Assembly: GCA_030037185.1 (NCBI GenBank)
Contig: JASHRR010001501.1
Location: 1 to 22,582 of the forward strand
Direction of reading: 5' to 3'
Length of the DNA stretch: 22,582 bases
Source: Xanthobacteraceae bacterium
GTDB taxonomy: Bacteria > Pseudomonadota > Alphaproteobacteria > Rhizobiales > Xanthobacteraceae
The notes below the pieces were generated by a model. That model saw only the letters and a program-made list of their open reading frames with translations. It had not been told where the DNA came from and did no database searches. This document shows positions 8,705 to 16,352 of this stretch, piece after piece. Each line of letters opens with the position of its first letter. The stretch's first letter is position 1. The position numbers were made by a program, and so were the translations under genes.

Positions 8705-10402
8705 ATGAATCGCATTACTTCTATGCTCACTGGCCTGGTAATCACCGGGGCGCCGGCGTTGGCGGCCGAGGTGACCCCGGAGCGGCTCATCAATGCTGAC
8801 CGGGAGCCGCATAACTGGCTGATGAATCATCGCACTTATGATGGCCAGCGTTTCTCGCCGCTGGCCATCATCAACCGGAGCAACGTCAAAAACCTAAAGC
8901 TCGCCTTCGCGGTGTCGCTGGGCGGCAAAATCGCCAACGGCACCATCGAGGCGACGCCGCTCGCGGAAGATGGGTTTTTGTATATCACCGACTCCTCGGG
9001 CGCGCTCTACAAAATCGACGCTACGTCGGGCGATTCCGGGCGGATCGTGTGGTCCATGGATCCGAAGCAGGAGAGACCAGGCGTCAATCGCGGTGCCGCC
9101 CTCTGGGGCAACCTGGTGATCGCGCCAGCCAACTGGCCCGCCCGTATCGTCGCCACTGACAAGGACACCGGCAGAGTGGTGTGGGAGACCAACATGACGG
9201 AGGGCCAGCCGCTCGTCCGCATTACCGCCGCACCGCTCGCCATTAATGACCGCATCATCATTGGCGCGTCCGGTGGCGATAGCGGCGTGCGCGACTGGGT
9301 GGCAGCACTCGATGCTGCGACCGGTAAGCTATTGTGGCGCAAATACACGATCCCCGCGCCCGGAGAGCCCGGCAGCGAGACCTGGAAGGACTCAAATAAC
9401 GCCTGGCAGACCGGCGGCGCCGCCGTCTGGGTTACTGGCACCTATGATCCCAACACCAACCAGACCTTCTGGGGTACTGGCAATCCGGTGCCGATGTTCG
9501 ACCCCACGTACCGACCGGGTGACAATCTCTATACGAACAGCGCGATTTCGTGGAACCCCGACACCGGCAATATGAACTGGTACTTCCAGTACACGCCCGG
9601 GGACATGTGGGACTACGACGAGGTCGGCACCCATATCCTGATTGACGGACAGGTTGGAGGGCAACTGCGCAAGCTGATTACGCATTCCGCGCGCAACGGC
9701 TTTCTCTACACAATGGACCGGTTCAACGGGCAGATCGTCGGCGCCAAGCCGTACATGAACAACGTCAACTGGACCACGGGCATTGACCAGAAGACCGGGA
9801 AGCCGATCGATTACGATCCCGGCAAGGACATCCAGACGTATGCCGGCGTCGCCAATTTGACGCCCGGTGCCCCCCTTAAGAAAGTCTGCCCGTCGTTTGT
9901 CGGCGGAAACAATTATTGGCCAAGCTCCTACAGTCCCGGAACCAGGCTGCTTTACGTCCCGGCGCTGACGGGCTGTGGCACCGCCGAGGTCGACCGCAGT
10001 AAGCACAGCGCAGAGCGCGGCTGGAACGGGGGTGCTTTCAGGACCGATGAACGCTTCGCGAGCGACCTTACGGCCGTAGACCCGATCACCTTCGAGATCA
10101 AAAAGAACGTCCACCTGCCTTATCCCAACTATTCCGGCGTGCTCTCGACCGGCGGTGGCCTCGTCTTCCTGGCGCTCTTCGATGGAACCGTGGCGGCGTT
10201 CGATGACATGACGCTCGAGCAAGTTTGGAAATTCAATGTGGGCTCGGGCTTCACGGCCCCCCCGATGACGTTCGAGGTCAACGGCAAGCAATATGTCGCG
10301 ATTGCATCGGGACCGAGTCCCCCGGTGCTAGGCGTCTATCCCCAAATTCCCGAACTCAAAGAGATGCGGCACGCGACGGTGCTCTACGTCTTCGGGTTGT
10401 AA
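8705..10402 (+). CDS. PQQ-dependent alcohol dehydrogenase-like quinoprotein (copy 2)
   Basis: This 565-residue periplasmic quinoprotein is a close paralogue of the one at 4068-5783. The signal peptide is MNRITSMLTGLVITGAPALA, then AEVTPERL. Key positions are Asp192 (GGDSGVRDW, where methanol dehydrogenase has the metal ligand Glu), Asn260 (WGTGNP), Asp303 (catalytic base in GDMWDYDEVGTH) and Asp305 (lanthanide-type position). The adjacent Cys-Cys pair is absent before VNRG; the VCPSF...LTGCGT disulphide is kept. There is no haem motif. GGGAGGA precedes the ATG by about five bases and the signal peptide starts there. Longer upstream in-frame starts would add unrelated sequence. It differs from copy 1 mainly in the first 170 residues and near the C-terminus (PPVLGVYPQIPELK versus SAGRSRLVNTPELK), which could tune substrate choice. 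Electron acceptor and substrate are not encoded here. Confidence 0.93.
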   Translation: MNRITSMLTGLVITGAPALAAEVTPERLINADREPHNWLMNHRTYDGQRFSPLAIINRSNVKNLKLAFAVSLGGKIANGTIEATPLAEDGFLYITDSSGALYKIDATSGDSGRIVWSMDPKQERPGVNRGAALWGNLVIAPANWPARIVATDKDTGRVVWETNMTEGQPLVRITAAPLAINDRIIIGASGGDSGVRDWVAALDAATGKLLWRKYTIPAPGEPGSETWKDSNNAWQTGGAAVWVTGTYDPNTNQTFWGTGNPVPMFDPTYRPGDNLYTNSAISWNPDTGNMNWYFQYTPGDMWDYDEVGTHILIDGQVGGQLRKLITHSARNGFLYTMDRFNGQIVGAKPYMNNVNWTTGIDQKTGKPIDYDPGKDIQTYAGVANLTPGAPLKKVCPSFVGGNNYWPSSYSPGTRLLYVPALTGCGTAEVDRSKHSAERGWNGGAFRTDERFASDLTAVDPITFEIKKNVHLPYPNYSGVLSTGGGLVFLALFDGTVAAFDDMTLEQVWKFNVGSGFTAPPMTFEVNGKQYVAIASGPSPPVLGVYPQIPELKEMRHATVLYVFGL

Positions 10403-10454
10403 TTTCCTTGAGCGGCGTGAGCTTTTTTGCTTCAGTTAGAGAACTCTATTGGCA

Positions 10455-10479
10455 AGCTGCGGCGGCACCAGCCGCAGCT
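10455..10479. terminator. Hairpin downstream of PQQ dehydrogenase copy 2
   Basis: AGCTGCGGC and GCCGCAGCT form a perfect 9-bp stem around a 7-base loop, 53 bases after the stop at 10402. No T-run follows, so it is either a weak terminator or an intergenic palindrome. A TTTTTT run sits earlier (10423-10428) without a good stem. The remainder up to 10818 shows no gene I can support. Confidence 0.4.
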
Positions 10480-10818
10480 CCTCGTTAATGACGGAACGAA
10501 GATTGATCAACCCGCATTCGGCCGCTCAGCCATTTTCCATGCGCTCTGCTGTTAAAAGCAAATACCTCACCGCCCGTCATTATAAACCTTTTGACGCGGA
10601 GACCCATCGCTCGTCGAGCGAGGGTCAGGACGCTCGCGCCTCGGCTCATGTGGGTCAAAAACGGCTACGCTCCGTTGGAGCGGCAGGTCCGCCGTACCTC
10701 AGATGGAAGCTGACGACTTTCAGGCAGAGGCGGGCCAAGAACGGAAGTGGCGGCAAGCGCCCCAAGCGACACCTGTCGAACTGCGAGGTTCGATCGATTG
10801 CGGTCTTGGTAAACAACC

Positions 10819-11622
10819 TCAGCGCGGAACGATGTTCTGCAATGCGCGGGCGGTGGCGTCGTCGGCCGGGAAGAATGATTCAATCGCGAGTTCCGACACG
10901 GTCAGGTCGACGGGCGTTCCGAATACCGTCGTTGTGCTTAAAAACGACAGCGTGCCCACATCGGTGACGAGCTGCAACGGCACCACCACGCCGCCAAATT
11001 TGTCCGGCGCGGCCGGTGCGCGGCTGAGCGGCGTCGGATAACCGCGCAACTCCTTCATTAAAGTCTCCAGCGCGGGGTCGGCTGTGATTTCAATTTGATG
11101 ACGCACCCGGTCGAGCAGGTGGGCGCGCCACTCCGGCAGATTGGCGATGCGTGGCGCAAGCCCCTCCGGATGCAAGCTGAGCCGTAGTACGTTCAACGGC
11201 GGTTTCAGCAGCGACGCGGGCAACCCTGCGAGGAGTGACGCAACGGCACGGTTCGCGCTCACCATTGTCCAGGCACGATCGATGGCAAGCGCGGGATAAG
11301 GTTCATGACCGCCGAGTACTCGCTCGATCGCCGCAAGCGCGGGCCTGAGGGCAGGATCGTCGAGCCTGCGATCAGCGAATACCGGTGCATAGCCTGCGGC
11401 TATCAGCAGCATATTGCGCTCGCGCAGCGGGACGTCGAGGCATTCGCAGAGATGCAGCACCATCTCGCGAGAGGGTTGCGCCTTGCCCGTTTCGAGGAAG
11501 CTCAAGTGGCGTGCCGAAATCTCGGCAGCGAGCGCCAGGCCGAGCTGGGTCATGCGCCGGCGTTGGCGCCATTCGCGGATCACGCGCCCGACGTCGCGGG
11601 GCTGGGCGGCGGTGTCTTGCAT
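10819..11622 (-). CDS. XRE-family transcriptional regulator with MmyB-like ligand domain
   Basis: This is a 267-residue DNA-binding protein. Residues 11-75 form a helix-turn-helix domain (IREWRQRRRMTQLGLALAAEISARHLSFLETGKAQPS). Residues about 108-265 match the MmyB-like ligand-binding domain found in actinobacterial and alphaproteobacterial regulators (YPALAIDRAWTMVSANRA...). The start at 11622 puts the helix-turn-helix at the usual distance from the N-terminus; upstream in-frame ATGs (11658, 11709) would add unrelated residues. No Shine-Dalgarno sequence precedes it, but a TACACT -10-like box lies six bases upstream (11629-11634), so the mRNA may be leaderless. It is divergent from the SnoaL-like gene and probably controls it and itself through the inverted repeat at 11708. 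Confidence 0.9.
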   Translation of the reverse strand: MQDTAAQPRDVGRVIREWRQRRRMTQLGLALAAEISARHLSFLETGKAQPSREMVLHLCECLDVPLRERNMLLIAAGYAPVFADRRLDDPALRPALAAIERVLGGHEPYPALAIDRAWTMVSANRAVASLLAGLPASLLKPPLNVLRLSLHPEGLAPRIANLPEWRAHLLDRVRHQIEITADPALETLMKELRGYPTPLSRAPAAPDKFGGVVVPLQLVTDVGTLSFLSTTTVFGTPVDLTVSELAIESFFPADDATARALQNIVPR

Positions 11623-11707
11623 GGCTGCAGTGTAGCTTATCGAAAAAGGTGGCTCCATGACCTGCGAGGTAATCGACTGTCCGCGGGCTTCAGTAGAAAA
11701 CCGGCTC

Positions 11708-11729
11708 AACCTGGCAGACCGACCAGGTT
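11708..11729. promoter_or_regulatory. Likely operator between the XRE regulator and SnoaL-like gene
   Basis: AACCTGG (11708-11714), eight bases, CCAGGTT (11723-11729) form a perfect inverted repeat. It ends 18 bases before the SnoaL-like start and lies in the divergent region 11623-11747. A related half-site, AACCGG, sits at 11699-11704. The symmetry and position fit a binding site of the adjacent regulator. Confidence 0.55.
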
Positions 11730-11747
11730 AGCGAAATGGAGGTTAAC

Positions 11748-12140
11748 ATGAACACGAGTGCAAACGGTAAAGTCGTCGAGCTTGTCGATCGGTATATCGC
11801 TATGTGGAACGAGACGGACGCAGGACGACGGCGCGGTCTCATTGCCAAAATCTGGGCGGATGGCGCGAGTTATCTCGATCCGGTGTTGTCCGGAGAAGGA
11901 CTCGACGGCATCGACGCGATGGTGAAGGCGGTACACGAGAAATATCCCGGCCACCGCTTCAAGCGAACCGGCGACGTAAATGCCCATCACGATCGCGCGC
12001 AGTTCGCCTGGGAACTCGGGCCTGAAGGCGGTCCTGCGCTGGTGAAAGGCGTCGATTTTGCGACGCTCTCCAACGAGGGGGGCCTCAAGACCGTCACCGG
12101 GTTCTTCACCGAGCTTAACATTCCGCCGCAGCCGCAGTGA
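11748..12140 (+). CDS. SnoaL-like / NTF2-fold protein
   Basis: This 130-residue cytoplasmic protein has no signal peptide. ELVDRYIAMWNETDAGRRRGLIAKIWADGASYLDP is the standard opening of SnoaL-like NTF2-fold proteins, followed by GIDAMVKAVHEKYPGHRF and the C-terminal strands (AQFAWELGP, GVDFATLSNEGGLKTVTGFF). Members of the fold include isomerases, hydrolases and ligand-binding proteins; nothing here pins down a reaction. The start at 11748 has GGAGG five bases upstream. A further in-frame ATG at 11736 overlaps that site and is unlikely. It is divergent from the MmyB-type regulator, which suggests it is the regulated target. A terminator follows. Confidence 0.88.
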   Translation: MNTSANGKVVELVDRYIAMWNETDAGRRRGLIAKIWADGASYLDPVLSGEGLDGIDAMVKAVHEKYPGHRFKRTGDVNAHHDRAQFAWELGPEGGPALVKGVDFATLSNEGGLKTVTGFFTELNIPPQPQ

Positions 12141-12165
12141 CGTGGGCCTGCCCACAGATGCCTGC

Positions 12166-12198
12166 CTCCCTCCTTTCCTTAGAGGAGGGAGCCATTTT
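12166..12198 (+). terminator. Rho-independent terminator of the SnoaL-like gene
   Basis: CTCCCTCCT (12166-12174) pairs with AGGAGGGAG (12183-12191) around an 8-base loop, followed by CCATTTTC. It lies 26 bases after the stop codon. Confidence 0.65.
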
Positions 12199-12326
12199 CA
12201 AGTCTGAGCAGCCGACGACGTGGCGCTCCAGCTTAATCATACAAGAAAATCGCCCTGGCCTGCCAAACGAATGTCGCCTCATTGGCGCGCAGCAGGTGGC
12301 GGCCCGGTATCGAGCTTCTGGATTCC

Positions 12327-12591
12327 TCAGCGCCAAGTATAGACGGGGGCTGCCTCCCGCCTGGTGGCGAAGAACGCATCCCGGAGCACGTTGATATGGT
12401 GGAAAAGCGCAGTGAACCGTTCCTTTCTTCCGTTCCCTTGCGGTTTGACGTATGCGCGCCAGCACCTGTGGCACGGTTTCCCGGCTCTGCGTCCGGCCCG
12501 TGTGCTGCTGATTCGCATTCCCCTTGGTCCCAGCTCTTGGCTCCACCGGCTCCGCCGGATCGCTCGGCCTTGTTCGCCCGTTTCGCGGCAC
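12327..12591 (-). pseudogene. N-terminal remnant of a group II intron reverse transcriptase
   Basis: On the minus strand one frame reads TKGNANQQHTGRTQSRETV then PQVLARIRQTARERK. A second frame continues KERFTALFHHINVLRDAFF then ATRREAAP. Together they match the N-terminal part of group II intron reverse transcriptase/maturases, where the family continues APGVDGxTW. A frameshift near 12450 joins the two frames, and the homology stops after about 70 residues at a junction near 12345, so the catalytic domain is gone. Recognition is by remembered family sequence. Confidence 0.6.
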
Positions 12592-13168
12592 ATGCCGACT
12601 GGCTGATTATGCCGAATGGTTTCGGGAAGACAACCTCTTCTCGCGGATTTGCCGCTGGTCGAACGTCGTCCTTCTTCCATCGGGCATAGTCTGACATATT
12701 ACAGCGCCTCAAGGAACGCGAGCAAACTGTCGCTCGGCTTGAAACGAACTCGCTTGCGGCGTTCGTACGGCTTGAGCATAGCGAGGGCTGCCTCTTTGCG
12801 TGCGAGATGCGCATGCAGGTATATCTGCGTCGCGTCGATCGACTCATGACCGAGCCAAAGCGCAATTACGGAACAATCGCCACCGCTTCCAGCAGCTCCA
12901 TCGCTGTGCTGTGCTTCAGTCCGCATCTTTTGATCCGGCTGAAGAGATCGGCGACCAACTTCAGGCGTCGCCGCGTGCTCGCGGTCCATTCTTCAGGCGC
13001 CGGAATAGGTGGCTCCTGCGCAAATACTCTTCTGTAATCAAGTCATTGCCTCCGCGGTTGAAAGTGGAGGCACTAAGGCAAACTATGCCGAGCCGATTAC
13101 AAGCCACCCACGGTGAATCTCGGGAAAACCAGCCGATTCGGCATAATCCGCCAGTCGGCATGTGCTGC
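12585..13168. mobile_element. 584-bp recombinase mini-element with terminal inverted repeats
   Basis: The left end (12585-12617) and right end (13136-13168) are inverted copies matching at 31 of 33 bases. Each contains two copies of TCGGCAT spaced exactly 17 bases apart (left, as the complement: 12592-12598 and 12609-12615; right: 13138-13144 and 13155-13161). Inside lies only a minus-strand tyrosine recombinase reduced to the start of its N-domain and its C-terminal end. This looks like an internally deleted, possibly MITE-like derivative of a recombinase-in-trio (RIT) type element. No clear target duplication was seen. Confidence 0.55.
12699..13055 (-). pseudogene. Tyrosine recombinase, internally deleted and frameshifted
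   Basis: The N-terminal part reads LITEEYLRRSHLFRRLKNGP (about 13045-12985), and a second frame gives RRRLKLVADLFSRI. The C-terminal part follows directly: KHSTAMELLEA in one frame, then GDCSVIALWLGHESIDATQIYLHA and the tail SDSLLAFLEAL with a stop at 12699. The middle of the protein, including the first catalytic Arg, is missing. The HxxR box is degenerate (CGLKHS), while the GHE histidine and the TQIYLHA tyrosine region survive. At least two frameshifts are present. It is enclosed by the inverted repeats of the mini-element. Confidence 0.65.
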
Positions 13169-13234
13169 TATGCTGCGCCCGGCATAGCGCAGCCACTGCG
13201 GCTGGGTCTGACTTTCCGTGTTCGTTCATCATCG

Positions 13235-13570
13235 GCTAACGGTTTTCCCTTGCCGATGCGGACCAGAAGCGGAAATGCCCTAGCCGAACGCGGGATCTTC
13301 CAAGTTCCGACGCGATCCTTTTGCGCGTGATCTGCTCTTCGACCCCGGCAGGGCGGACATGGCCTCGCTTAGCGGGCCCTGTCCGTGTTGCGTTCGACTC
13401 CCTGCACGGTCTCCGCTCCTGCGACGACCCATAACGGGGCTCAATCACACACCCCACGCAACCGCTGTGTACGCGTCGTGGCCGGCGTCGCCGCCGGCTC
13501 ACGCAACACTTGCCTCCAGGCTGCCTGCTGGGCATTACCTGGGTCGGACTTGCACCGACTGAGCGCGCCA
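13235..13570 (-). mobile_element. Possible 5' ribozyme part of a group II intron (remnant)
   Basis: The minus strand reads CGGTGCAAGTCCGACCCAGG at 13558-13539, then a purine-rich structured stretch leading to GTCGGAACTTGGAAGATCCC near 13290. These resemble conserved segments upstream of the reverse transcriptase in rhizobial group II introns. The order and strand match the reverse transcriptase remnant at 12327-12591, with the mini-element between them. There is no intact coding sequence. Identification is by memory and needs an RNA-model search. Confidence 0.35.
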
Positions 13571-13828
13571 GCTTCGCTTGGCGCCTTCGCAGAGTCGGCC
13601 AGACAGAAACTCGTATGTCTGGTAAGCTATTCCTGGACAAGAGGAAACAGGCAGGAGTGGGGTCGCTTCAACGCCCTGCCAGGCCCCGGCCGCCGCCGCG
13701 GTGCATTTGGTGGCGCTTTCAATAATTGCGAAATGCCCCGGGAAAGATCGCCAAGTCGTAAGCTCGATAGCCCCACCCGCAGCAATCGAATCGCCCAATC
13801 TCTTTCCGTCGCTCAACCCAACCTGTGC

Positions 13829-13842
13829 TATACTGCCCGACA
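13829..13842 (+). promoter_or_regulatory. Extended -10 promoter, probably giving a leaderless mRNA
   Basis: TGCTATACT (13826-13834) is an extended -10 box. Its last base is seven bases before the ATG at 13842, so transcription would start at or next to the start codon. No Shine-Dalgarno sequence is present, consistent with leaderless translation. Confidence 0.5.
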
Positions 13843-14036
13843 TGAAAGTCGAAGAAATCGCCGAAGCGGTTGCCAAGCTGCCGCCAGATCAACTCGCCCG
13901 TTTCCGCCGCTGGTTCACCGCATTCGAAACGGGCCGCACCAATCACTCCGAGGAGCTCGATTCCGCTGCCACTAAACTCGGCCGCCTCGCCGGCCGCGCG
14001 TTTGTTGAATTGAAAAGGCGCGCGAAGGAACCGTGA
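13842..14036 (+). CDS. Small conserved protein, 64 residues, unknown
   Basis: The protein begins MKVEEIAEAVAKLPPDQLARFRRWFTAFE and ends in a basic helix, GRAFVELKRRAKEP. The opening resembles the addiction-module antidote-like small proteins (KxEExxxAVxxLPPxELARFRxWF) common in Alphaproteobacteria, but no toxin partner follows, and the C-terminal half differs. It is predicted to be mostly helical and cytoplasmic. The start is fixed by the extended -10 box seven bases upstream. It is one of the few apparently intact genes in a stretch of broken ones. Confidence 0.65.
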   Translation: MKVEEIAEAVAKLPPDQLARFRRWFTAFETGRTNHSEELDSAATKLGRLAGRAFVELKRRAKEP

Positions 14037-14226
14037 GTAATTCCAGAGGCGCGACGGTCGCAGGTCGAGTCCTTGCCGAATAGCCTCTCGGTCGCACATT
14101 CCTTGCTCGGCAACCAGGTCCGGAGCCGAATGGCCGGTGTGCGGCTGGCCATGCACGTCCGCTGTACCCGAGATAGCTGCCGACATGCCGCAGCACCCAA
14201 CGTCGGCAGCCCTGGGCCAAATGCGG

Positions 14227-14676
14227 TCATGCCCGCCACTCACCGACATATGTAAAGCCGAAGCGACGGCATGCCCGCTGCGACGCTTCATTCGAGGCGC
14301 GCACGGCCACCATGACCCGATTGAACTTGTCCTGCATCCGTATCCAATCAAGGCGGGGCATAAAGCATGGACGAAAGGCCACGTCGTCTGTATTCGGACA
14401 CGATAAAGGACATGACCAGAAACGCGGTCTTGCAGTTTGAGCTTTCCCGACCTCCGCACACTCCCGTCATGCCAATCAACTGTGTCTCGTCGAATAAGCC
14501 GAAGACTTGATGATTCGGCCCAGCTATGATTGCCTCCATGCCACAGGAGAGCGTGCGGACGCCTCGTTAAACGAAGTTGCGTACATGCCCGGCGTCGATT
14601 TGCGCGCGGGGAGTCGAAAATCTCTCAACAAGGACCACTCCGACACCGACAGTGGACGTATCTGAATATCGTTCAT
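14227..14676 (-). pseudogene. GNAT acetyltransferase, frameshifted
   Basis: Three frames together restore a GNAT protein: MNDIQIRPLSVSEWSLLRDF then RLPARKSTPGMYATSFNEASARSPVAW (from 14676); then EAIIAGPNHQVFGLFDETQL and IGMTGV with FIVSEYRRRGLSSMLY, where RRRGLS matches the acetyl-CoA loop (R/QxxGxG/A region); then DWIRMQDKFNRVMVAVRASN with the end CRRFGFTYVGEWRA and a stop at 14227. At least three frame changes are needed, so it cannot make a full protein. The intact ancestor would have been about 150 residues. Confidence 0.7.
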
Positions 14677-14800
14677 CTGTGTGGCTTGTTCCTTCAAACG
14701 CAGCCGGGCAAATCCGGTCATTCTGCACCCAGTAACCGACACGGTAGCCGGCAGCAGTGGGCCAACAATCGAGAAGTTGGATGAAGAGAGAGAGCACCTC

Positions 14801-14949
14801 ATGGGTTTCGCGAGCAGGGGATTTCAACTGCGGCCCGCCCGCAACGACGATTTCCGATTTGCTTGGTTGCTTATGAAGAACTCGTGAAGCCATTGACCGA
14901 TAAAGCTTCTTGGGAGATGGAACGAGCCGGGACAGAAAAAAGTCATTGA
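14801..14949 (+). pseudogene. N-terminal fragment of a second GNAT-like gene
   Basis: MGFASRGFQLRPARNDDFRFAW begins in one frame, and AYEELVKPLTDKASWEMERA continues in another (frameshift near 14870). The LRPARxxDF opening is typical of GNAT N-termini. Nothing of the acetyl-CoA-binding half follows; the sequence from 14950 to 15320 is not recognisable. Confidence 0.4.
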
Positions 14950-15320
14950 GCCGGCGCTCACATATCCGGGAACGCCGGCGCTGTCGGTGTCGAGGAGGCG
15001 GCCTCGCTTTCGGCATTCAGGACAATCCTGGGCATGCCGACATCGAGGCAGGCTTGCCTCTTCGCGAGTCCAGCCTTCAAGAAGGCGCCAATTTGAAGCG
15101 TGAGCCACCTGGGCCGCCATTTTTCCCGGCGGCAGCGCAAGCGCGCTGTTGACGATTAGGACCTGCTTCAGGCCGCAGCATACCCCGAATCATTAAGCAG
15201 AAAAGTGCCTGGGTCAAATTCGCCCTGGCGTTCCACCAGCGTGGACGGTCGCTTATCCCCGATACCGTCCTGCCGGTCGGATGCCGACTACGGAAGGAGC
15301 GGCTTCGCCAGCTGAGAGAC

Positions 15321-15776
15321 TCAGCCGATGCCGCCGCGCAGATCGAGTAGCTGATTTGGCCAGCGTCTCTGCGAGAGTTCAGCGTACACGCTTCCGCGAT
15401 AAACCACAGTCCTCGGTGTCTCATCGGGCCAAATGAAACGCGGCACATTTTGCATAAGCATGTGGCCAGTGCCTTCCTATATCGAGGCTCGTAGGCAAAC
15501 AAGATTGAGCATGGAATGTGCCGCTCTATCAAAAGTTCATGAGCGTGTCGAACAAGAACTCGACTATGACCCTGTCGCCTGCGATCAGGAGCGACGACAA
15601 TCCCTCCAAGCATCCCGATTTCCAAAGTCTCGTTTCCAATTTACCCCTTGCCGCGTATAGAGCCCCAAATGCCCGAATACTATGCCCCTCCTCCAGGAAG
15701 GCATCCGCAGTCTGTGAACGCCGGACGCGAGCTCGCTGCTGAGATCGTCTGGTCGAACCGGCACCAATTCAATCAT
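15321..15776 (-). pseudogene. Third GNAT acetyltransferase, frameshifted
   Basis: MIELVPVRPDDLSSELASGV starts at 15776. A second frame gives AFLEEGHSIRAFGALYAARG. A third reads EIGMLGGIVVAPDRRRQGHS with RVLVRHAHELLIERHIPCSI and LFAYEPR, containing the acetyl-CoA motif VVAPDRRRQGHSRVL (RRxGHxRxL). The end, PRFIWPDETPRTVVYRGSVY with AELSQRRWPNQLLDLRGGIG, is again in another frame and stops at 15321. Three or more frameshifts make it a pseudogene. It differs from the GNAT at 14227, so it is not a duplicate of it. Confidence 0.7.
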
Positions 15777-16352
15777 CGGCTACGTCCGGAGGAAATCGAC
15801 GACAGTTTATCAATTTAGTTGCCGAACATCCCACGTGCGTGCCCGCTTGGAAGGCTTGAGGTGATATTGCCTGAGGGCGATCGTTCGCATCACCGCAAGC
15901 GACCATCTCGGGAAGATCCCGCGATGCCGATGCGACCCGGAAAGTGCGCCGCCTCCGGAGCGAAAAGGGCATCGGCTGCGGACCTGCCGATCAGCTCGTC
16001 GACAGCAACGCGGTACCTAACACGAGAGTCCGTCCTCGACCGCATCCGGTAGCCCGATACGCGCACCCGTCACACCACATCAGTGATTTCTGTCCGACCT
16101 GCGGATTGCCAGCACGAAAAAAAGAGTGTAGTTTTTTTATTTCTAATTAACGCGTTGAACGCCACCACGTGCGCGAGAGAGCGATGTTTCGAAACCGGAG
16201 CAGCGCGGCGTGCAATTGGTTTGGTGCTGCGATCCCCCGTTATTCGCGGGGTGGTGCGACGCGCGCTCGGGCGAGCGTCGTCGGTTAATCAGCGTTCTTG
16301 GTATCGTCAAAACCGAGCCGATCCACTGATTCAAACGAGAGGAGCATAAGCA
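15777..16352. other. Region upstream of the DUF1552 gene, no recognised gene
   Basis: No supported coding sequence. Minus-strand frames such as VAVDELIGRSAADALFAPEA look partly protein-like but have stops and no start; they may be further debris. The AT-rich part at 16117-16152 probably includes the DUF1552 promoter. AGAGGAG lies at 16338-16344. Confidence 0.35.

Noticed and set aside
9392..10291. 299-residue open frame antisense to PQQ dehydrogenase copy 2 (and a similar one, 4356-5240, against copy 1)
   Set aside because: Both lie fully opposite well-supported quinoprotein genes and mirror each other only because the sense genes are paralogous.
13385..13420. GTTCGACTCC, reminiscent of a tRNA T-loop
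   Set aside because: No acceptor, anticodon or D arm can be paired around it; the surrounding sequence reads better as group II intron remnant.
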